Source: Tillus elongatus (Eukaryota; Arthropoda; Insecta; Coleoptera; Cleridae). From it: a stretch of DNA of 64,000 bases. Shown here one piece after another: positions 56,395 to 64,000 of the stretch (position 1 is the stretch's first letter; every line of letters begins with the position of its first letter). A program made the position numbers and the translations under genes. Location of the stretch: NCBI GenBank assembly GCA_964006375.1, contig OZ023270.1, positions 76,850,391-76,914,390 of the forward strand. The letters are read 5' to 3'. The notes beneath the pieces are model-generated. The model was not told where the DNA came from. It searched no databases and was given only the letters and a program-made list of their open reading frames with translations.

Positions 56395-56870
56395 ATAATT
56401 AAATTTTATTTTTCAATATAATCCCCCTTAACATCAATGCACTTATGACATAGCAATAACTCGATATCCCTAAAAATATTCTTTTGGTTTGCCCTCAAAG
56501 CTTTCACCTTTTCGTCGTAACTGAAATGGCGCCCGCGAAGGTCCTTTTTCACATTTCCAAATAGGTAGTAGTCACTGGGGACCATATCTGGACTATATGG
56601 AGCATGATCAATTTGTTCGAAACCTCAGTCACGAATTGCGGCTTGTGCAATTCCAGCAGTGTGCACGGGTGCATTGTCATGGAGAAAACTCACGGCTGTG
56701 GTCAGTTTTCCCCTATCATTTTTCCCGAATATTCTGTCGTCATTAATGTAGGAGTGTTGCATAATATGCCCCGTTGACAGTGTAACTTTATTCATGTCTA
56801 AATTTTTGTGGAGGATTCGGAGAACGCTTTTATTTGAAAGCTGCGACATTTTTGATAAGTATTACAGTTT
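56395..56870 (-). pseudogene. DD34D mariner transposase relic
   Basis: The minus strand reads QLSNKSVLRILHKNLDMNKV, then an internal deletion removing the first catalytic Asp region. TAVSFLHDNAPVHTAGIAQA (Asp 2), a stop, and FEQIDHAPYSPDMVPSDYYL (Asp 3) follow. Then come FGNVKKDLRGRHFSYDEKV and CHKCIDVKGDYIEK, the usual mariner C-terminus. I count 34 positions between Asp 2 and Asp 3, the classical mariner spacing. Inverted ends not identified. Dead copy. Confidence 0.9.
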
Positions 56871-57044
56871 TGATCCACGGTAGCTTAATACGAGATCCTC
56901 AACAAGGACAATTATGTTGTTCGTCACCAATTACACCGTCCCTGTTCTTGCGTCATCTTCTAAGGATTCCTGTGCAATTCGAAACCGTTTTGATCAATCT
57001 TTTACTACAGAATAAGACGGAGAATTTTCCTTGTTTTTTCCCCT

Positions 57045-57240
57045 CGGGGCTCGTCCGCGGCCCTGCTGCCCCGATAGCACCGCAACCCTTGGTTGATTGT
57101 GCATACCCTTAGTCTTACTCCACCCATTCCAAAATCACTGTGCCTTGAACTAGTCTGCACAGCGATTGGTAGGGTGAAGTTTTATATTGCTCTGTCTCCG
57201 GTCTAGACTGACCGTAGATCAGTTGTCTAATTCTTTTCCC
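57045..57240 (-). mobile_element. 5'-truncated copy of the full-length LINE (3' end only)
   Basis: The reverse complement matches 38775-38966 almost base for base, including ACAGAGCAATATAAAACTTC, the ORF2 stop context GGGTGGAGTAAGACTA and the 3' UTR end GCGGACGAGCCC. It contains the last ~40 codons of ORF2 and the 3' UTR. The tail is AAAAAACAAGG instead of a pure A run. The small number of differences points to recent activity of this family. Confidence 0.9.
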
Positions 57241-57249
57241 TGTACACCC

Positions 57250-57830
57250 TGTCCAGCCGATCTTTGATGCTTTGAGGTGGAAGACCTTCTCCAGTAAGAA
57301 ATTAAATAATAGCTCTACACTAAATTTTCATGAGTTCTGACATAGTGATTTTTGTTTTTCTAAGCCTAATAAGACTTGAACCAATGTTTTACCAAATTTT
57401 GACACGCTGCTATGCCCTGGATCTATGTCAGGCTGTGCAATTTTTTCGCTTGACTCGTGCATGACTAAAATTATAAAAAAATGATAATGAACCCATTTCA
57501 GTAAAATTTAGCAAGATCATAGCTTACTAACCAGTACCATAAAACCGCTTTTTCCTTCAAAAAATCTTTTATTAAAAAAAATTTGTATCTTCGTAAATTA
57601 GATTATTTTGTAAAGTTTACATAAGTCGTTTTTCTAAAGACTCTAAAATGCACCAGAATCCAAGTATCTAAGTTAAAGAAAAACCGAGTCATAAACTTAT
57701 GAATTGTTGCTTCCCTTTCTAAGTGAAACCGTTGCATACTAAATACATATGTAAAGAATACTTTTGCAGCTTCACAAGTGTTTGTATTCTTCTCTGTAGT
57801 CGATTTTGCCCTTTTACAATGTCGTAAAAG
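57250..57830. other. Unassigned AT-rich sequence
   Basis: No gene or repeat recognised; CTGTACACCCTGTCC at 57239-57253 borders the LINE fragment. Confidence 0.45.
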
Positions 57831-57832
57831 CT

Positions 57833-58134
57833 AGAATTTATAATTTCGCTTGTACGCATTGTAACGCAGTCTACATCGGTCAAACTTCTAGAAGTTTCAA
57901 TCCCAGATACAGGAAACACAGTTCTGCACTTAGAAATAACCAAGCTTACAAATTTACATTTGCAAATCATATTATCGACACTTAACATAGACCCACAGTA
58001 AATAACCGCATAGAGCCACTAAATTTTTGTAACTACAGGCGCAAACGTTCCATACATGACAGCAACCGCCTTGTTTTAAATAAGGATACTGATTTGGCGG
58101 GTTCCCCTTTCTTGAAAGTTCTTCTTTTTAATTA
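57833..58134 (+). pseudogene. Penelope-like GIY-YIG fragment
   Basis: The plus strand reads RIYNFACTHCNAVYIGQTSR, SFNPRYRKHSSALRNNQAYK, FTFANHIID, a stop, then HRPTVNNRIEPLNF and NYRRKRSIHDSNRLVLNKDT. IY...C..C...YIGQT.RSF..R...H is the GIY-YIG motif with the Penelope-type Cys pair. The C-terminus ends FLKVLLFN then a stop, a plausible natural end. It belongs to a different lineage from the minus-strand copies. One internal stop. Confidence 0.85.
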
Positions 58135-58139
58135 AATAT

Positions 58140-58945
58140 ACCAAACAAAATACGTCTAACTATATTAAATATAGTTGTAATAACGTAATAGATCGATGTA
58201 TGTCATTATTTACGCCATACAGAACTTGCTTTATTGCTGTTATTGTCAATTAGTTATGTTATTATTATAATTGTTGTTATCATTATTATTGTTACAAGTT
58301 GATTCTATTTTCATGTTGAATATTGACATGTCATTTTTTTAACAATTATTTGCTCAAAACACCATAATGTAAGCAACGGATTTTTATTGATAGTTTTTAT
58401 ACGTATAAATAAATTCAATTTTTTTTCCTTTTACACGCCGTAAGGCAAAAAATTGAAAGTAAAATACTGTTGTCAAGCTCATATCATAATACGAATAATA
58501 ACCATAAAAATTCATGAGGCATTAAGCGTACTTTATACCATTCAAATTTACAATGTACATGTTTAAAATTTCTTAGCGTTAGCCGATGTCTTGTGCGATG
58601 AGAAAGACTTGTACAACTCTTTCGCTATTGTCTGTACCTGACAAGGTGTGTCCCAGGTTGTAGGTGTAAAGATACACTGCTGCAGACGAGGACATTCTAA
58701 AAGATAAGACCCAGAGTATACTAACTATCTTATAAATTATTCTGGCAAACTCGAGAGAAAGCCTACAGTTTTTCTTATCACTCTGAATTAATTAGACGTG
58801 ATTTTATTTAAACATAAATATAACAGGAAATTTTACCCTATTAACAAAATTTATACTACGCACATTTAAGTTTTTTTGTCGTGCACTTTTACCTAAATTT
58901 TATAGAAGCATTTTTACCTTTAAAAAAGAAGGGTATTCTGATTGT
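58140..58945. other. Unassigned AT-rich sequence
   Basis: No gene, RNA or matching repeat. Confidence 0.45.
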
Positions 58946-58947
58946 TT

Positions 58948-59224
<277 letters not shown>

Positions 59225-59491
59225 TATTTCATATGTCAAGTAGAAATGTCAAAATTATTGTGCTGGAAAATAGGAATATCTATGGCTACTATGGAATCGT
59301 TGGTGGGACCCACTATAGCAGAAGAAGCAAATTTAAGAACAAAATCAACAGTGACATTTATTAAAATAAGTTTTGGTGATAGAAGGAGTTTGGGAGGATG
59401 TTAAAGGAAATTGTATCAATACAACAACAAGCATAGCTTATTTGTAAGATGCGATGTATAATTCTAATTACAAATAAATAGGTATAAATAA

Positions 59492-60350
<859 letters not shown>

Positions 60351-60354
60351 AAAT

Positions 60355-60648
60355 CAAGACGCAGTAAGTGCGTTTTGGTAGCGAATGTTCATTATATCCT
60401 TCAAATTCCAATAACTCAATTTGCTATTAACCTAAGGTTTGTCGGCTAGGAAACCAACATTTTAAGTTTATTTTCGGAAAAGTTTTGTACATTTTCAAAC
60501 AATAAGCAATTTTGGTAAAATATGGTACATTGTTTCTACTATATAGGCTATACCGGTAACCAGATTGATGCCTGCTTGCGTTAGAGAGAAATATTTGATA
60601 TTAAAAACATTTTTATGAAAATTCACATCAATAACGCTGCGTCCAGAC
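60355..60648. mobile_element. M-ended MITE
   Basis: The left M is AAGACGCAGTAAGTGCGTTT. The right end is AATAACGCTGCGTCCAGAC, with part of the inverted M deleted. The interior matches 52244-52560 in reverse (GCTATACCGGTAACCAGATT, TGCCTGCTTGCGTTAGAG). Confidence 0.8.
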
Positions 60649-60654
60649 TTTTTT

Positions 60655-61270
60655 TATTTCGTCGAATCGCTGTATCTATATTAACTTATCTAGCAACTCT
60701 CACGTTGAATGTTTCTTAACACTTCTGGGCGACTCGTTTTACGTTAAGGTATCGTCACTTTAATTTAACGCATACATTTCGGTGACAGCAGTGTCACTCG
60801 CAGGTGTTGTCGACAGATCGCATCAAAGTCTCTAAAATCTAAAAGTTGTTTTGAGGTACTCATCCAAACTTCACACGACTTCGATATTCACAGGTTGTTT
60901 AAGATAATATTCAGCCGTTGTTGACAGAATATTATGTAGGTAATTTAGAAACGCATTTTTATGAGTCACCTACATTGTCATTATCCAGAGAATTTCCTTT
61001 ATTACTTTGATTTCTAAGAGCGAGCAAAGTTTGATCCCTACTTTGACGTTGTGTCTAAAAAACTTGATGATACAGCGAGAAGAAACATGCTGCAGGGGAG
61101 CATCGGCAAGCTTTCAACGAGCATAGAAATTGTCGAAAATAATTATAGTTAGAGTTATCAAAATAAAGGTAAAATTCTGTCTTGATCATATGACAACAAT
61201 TTTATGCTTATTTTTTTAACTAGGTAGATGGTTTAGTTTTGTTAGAAACCTACTGTAAACAGTAAATGGT
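60655..61270. other. Unassigned, possibly single-copy region
   Basis: No repeat matched elsewhere in the window and no clear open frame. Confidence 0.4.
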
Positions 61271-61274
61271 ACGT

Positions 61275-61790
<516 letters not shown>

Positions 61791-62104
61791 CGCGACGCAA
61801 TTAGTGCCTATTGGTGGCGAGTTTTCATTAAAGGCTTCAAATTTCAATAACTCAATTTGCTATTAACCTGTGGTTTGTTGGCTAAGAAACCAGTTTTCTC
61901 GGAAATATTTTAAGTTTGTTTTCGGAAAATTTGTGTACATTTTCAAACAATAAGTTATTTTGATAAAATATGGTACATTCTTTCTATTATATAGGTTATA
62001 CTGGTAAGCAGATTGATGCCTGCTTGCATTAGAGAGATATATTTGCTATTAAAAATATTTTTATGAAAATTCACTTCCATAACGCACTTTCTGCGTCCAG
62101 ACTT
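61791..62104. mobile_element. M-ended MITE
   Basis: The left end is GCGACGCAATTAGTGCCTAT (diverged M). The right end is TAACGCACTTTCTGCGTCC. The interior TGCCTGCTTGCATTAGAGAG and TAACTCAATTTGCTATTAAC match the other copies. Confidence 0.85.
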
Positions 62105-62262
62105 TCTTTTCCTGCGTATGTATGATCATCGAGTATTGCACGGATTCACTTTATAATTTTTTTCTAAATAAGAAAAATAGTTTATTTTTTCAGTTTTACC
62201 CTACATGTCGAGTCTTTGCCATATGGAATTATTTCCCAGAAATCATCATATCTTAATTAAAC

Positions 62263-62415
62263 GTTGATTTATCCCTGAAGATGACCTCTTGGAGTGTCGA
62301 AACGCGTCAAGAAAAAGATCTGAAAGAAATTTTGGTGTCTGAACGAGAAGCTGTTTCATTCAACGTTTAATTATGGTAATCCCAGACGGTGTGACGTTTA
62401 GAAATGAAATCATCA
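62263..62415 (+). repeat. Solo Penelope-type terminal segment
   Basis: GATTTATCCCTGAAGATGAC, CTTGGAGTGTCGAAACGCGT, AGAAATTTTGGTGTCTGAAC and GTTTCATTCAACGTTTAATT, then CCCAGACGGTGTGACGTTTA. This is the reverse complement of 3176-3325. It contains a hammerhead-like motif at 62275-62308. Confidence 0.85.
62275..62308 (+). ncRNA. Hammerhead-ribozyme-like motif
   Basis: The sequence reads CTGAAGA, T, GACCTC/GAG(T)GTC with a 3-nt loop, then GAAACGCGTC. It is identical in core and stem II to the motif at 3285-3318. Confidence 0.5.
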
Positions 62416-62419
62416 TATC

Positions 62420-63265
62420 TGCCCACTGTTAAGTCAACTGGATTGAAAGATTTTTTATCGTAAACAAAAGCAAGAAAAAAATAGAAATAAAATTTTTGGA
62501 ACGTCTCGTCGAATTAACTTTGCGCTCCTGTCTTATAGCCTACGTTTTAAAATACAAACGATTTGAATAACTGATACGAAAGGTAAGAGAGGAGACATTG
62601 AAACATACATTTCTGTTACGGAATCAATTCGCAATCACATATGCATTCAACTAATGCACTCTGCTATCGCATTACCATACGTCACTGCTATTCATTTGTT
62701 TATCTAATCAGAAAATTCTAATGGTAGTAATTTTACAAATGTATAGTAACAATTCTATTTGTTTATTTGCCTTGGGTATTTGGATAGAGCTAATGGTTTT
62801 CTGAACACTGTGATGTCCAATGTTTGTCCAATAGGTATGAATAAGAAAAAAATTTAATTATTGTTTAAACGGCAAACGAACGATATTTTACTGGATAAAC
62901 AATGTGTGAAATGTTTAATTTATAAATATTGATACACGTGACGTTTTCATTAATTAAATTTTATGAAAATTTTCAGTTAATTACAATAATTATTTCATCA
63001 TAATAACATTCAATGCTTTCGTAGTTCGTTGGACAAACAAAAATTATTTGCTGTTATTATAGAAAAATACCCAGTAAAACCTTTTGTAAGTTAAACGAAA
63101 ATTTCAGTTCTGGATTAAGTACCAACGTACACTTATATCTTAATTAATTACTTTTATTATATTTCAAAAAAACATGTTTTTATTTTTGAGACTGCGCACT
63201 CTCAACTAAATGTTTCATTAAACTAGAAACTTAAAATTTGTTACGTCACATAGTCTCAAATTAAA
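62420..63265. other. Unassigned AT-rich sequence
   Basis: No gene, RNA or matching repeat found. Confidence 0.45.
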
Positions 63266-63284
63266 CCTGAAACTATTTTTTCAA

Positions 63285-63424
63285 AACAATCTTCTCGAAG
63301 AAACTAGTCCGATTGGGCAGGTCAATGAACTCGTCCAAGTTATTAATGAAAAAGAGGACTCGTGCAAATTTCAATTTTCATAAAACAGTTATTTTTTTAG
63401 TTAGTCGCAGACACACACTCGCGC

Positions 63425-63514
<90 letters not shown>
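63285..63514 (+). mobile_element. Diverged K-(TA)n fragment
   Basis: K is GATTGGGCAGGTCAATGAAC, TCGTCCAAGTTATTAATG and CGTGCAAATTTCAATTTTC. CACACACTCGCGCG then the TA tract 63426-63514 follow. H is not present. Confidence 0.7.
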
Positions 63515-63517
<3 letters not shown>

Positions 63518-63631
63518 CCAAAATTGACACCGATGCTTTTGGGACTTTATTGAGGGGACTAAAACAAATCGATGATTAAGAGTGGAAAAATTGCCGATTG
63601 TCATTAGGTTATCGTGTTGGCGATAAAAAAA

Positions 63632-64000
63632 GTCTGGACGCAGCAAGTGCGTTATGGTAGTGAATATTCATTTAAAAAAAATTAAAGGCAAATATGTCTT
63701 TTTTAAATAAAAGTCATGGAATTTGGAATAACCCACATATAGTACAAATAATGTACCTTATTTCATAAAAATAATATTATTGTTTGAAAAAATACAATAA
63801 TTTGCCGTAAATAAACGTAAAATGTTCCCGAAAAAAAAACTGGTCCGATTTTCCTGGGCAATGAACCTCTTCAGGCTATTTACACACCTGCTAAAGTATA
63901 ATTATCCACAAAAAGCTTTTTGCTAAAAATTCGAAAAAAAATGTTTGCATGAAAATTTGCAAAAAAAATTCTTTAACGAAAACTGCCGTTTTCTCTACAA
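63632..64000 (+). mobile_element. Repeat with MITE left half joined to K, cut by window end
   Basis: M is TCTGGACGCAGCAAGTGCGT. The MITE-like left half is TAAAGGCAAATATGTCTTTT and AACCCACATATAGTACAAAT. K-like sequence follows as TTTTCCTGGGCAATGAACCT. It shows that MITE left halves and K segments share one element backbone. Confidence 0.7.

Overview
The window looks like a piece of a large, AT-rich, repeat-saturated arthropod (probably insect) nuclear genome. The basis is the load of eukaryotic mobile elements typical of insects: LOA/R1-group and RTE-type LINEs, Penelope-like elements, several Tc1/mariner groups and a tRNA-derived SINE. There are about thirty long (TA)n tracts, no bacterial-style gene layout and no intact host gene. 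The species cannot be read from the sequence. The only hint of a host gene is a CG-richer stretch at 21100-21575 that ends in a short possible first coding exon.

The clearest single object is a full-length 5.2-kb LINE at 33743-38975 on the + strand, probably LOA-like. It has a 13-bp target-site duplication, an ORF1, and an ORF2 with endonuclease, reverse transcriptase, RNase H and a Cys/His tail. ORF2 is broken only by one frame change at a G6 run. A near-identical 5'-truncated 3' end lies at 57045-57240 (-). An older relative lies at 740-2384 (-) between two ~430-500-bp direct repeats. A third RNase H/tail fragment lies at 10285-10690 (+). The big LINE separates two parts of what may be one RTE-type copy: endonuclease at 39510-39951 and RT at 32257-32830, both on the minus strand.

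DNA transposons: a 1065-bp mariner-type element with 260-285-bp inverted ends (10972-12036); a Tc1-like transposase relic (15060-16050, -); a 1.5-kb element with counted DD41D spacing sitting inside a (TA)n tract (40821-42314); a second DD41D relic (45925-46810, +); and a DD34D mariner relic (56395-56870, -).

Penelope-like elements: GIY-YIG/RT-thumb remnants at 3176-5026, 42395-42708, 43844-44377 (all -) and 57833-58134 (+). Associated terminal-repeat sequences carry hammerhead-ribozyme-like motifs, several arranged as inverted pairs (6020-6418, 6597-7133, 49791-50013).

A tRNA-derived SINE has four near-full copies (7291-7628 -, 12733-13068 +, 26690-27025 -, 51761-52074 -) and two fragments.

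Most of the rest is one modular repeat complex. In this annotation M is a terminus containing GGACGCAGCAAGTGCGTTAT. K is a segment containing AACGAACTCATCCAAGCC and TTTTTTGAGTTATCGG. Next comes a (TA)n tract. H is a segment containing GGGTTCTAGGGGTCCTA that ends in a TTAGTGAATTTTC palindrome. Forward order is M-K-(TA)n-H. A longer-bodied form (B) replaces M with a body containing GGCCCATAAGTCGTTGGTGAT. A separate ~300-bp MITE has M at both ends. Most (TA)n tracts are therefore internal parts of dispersed elements, not independent microsatellites.
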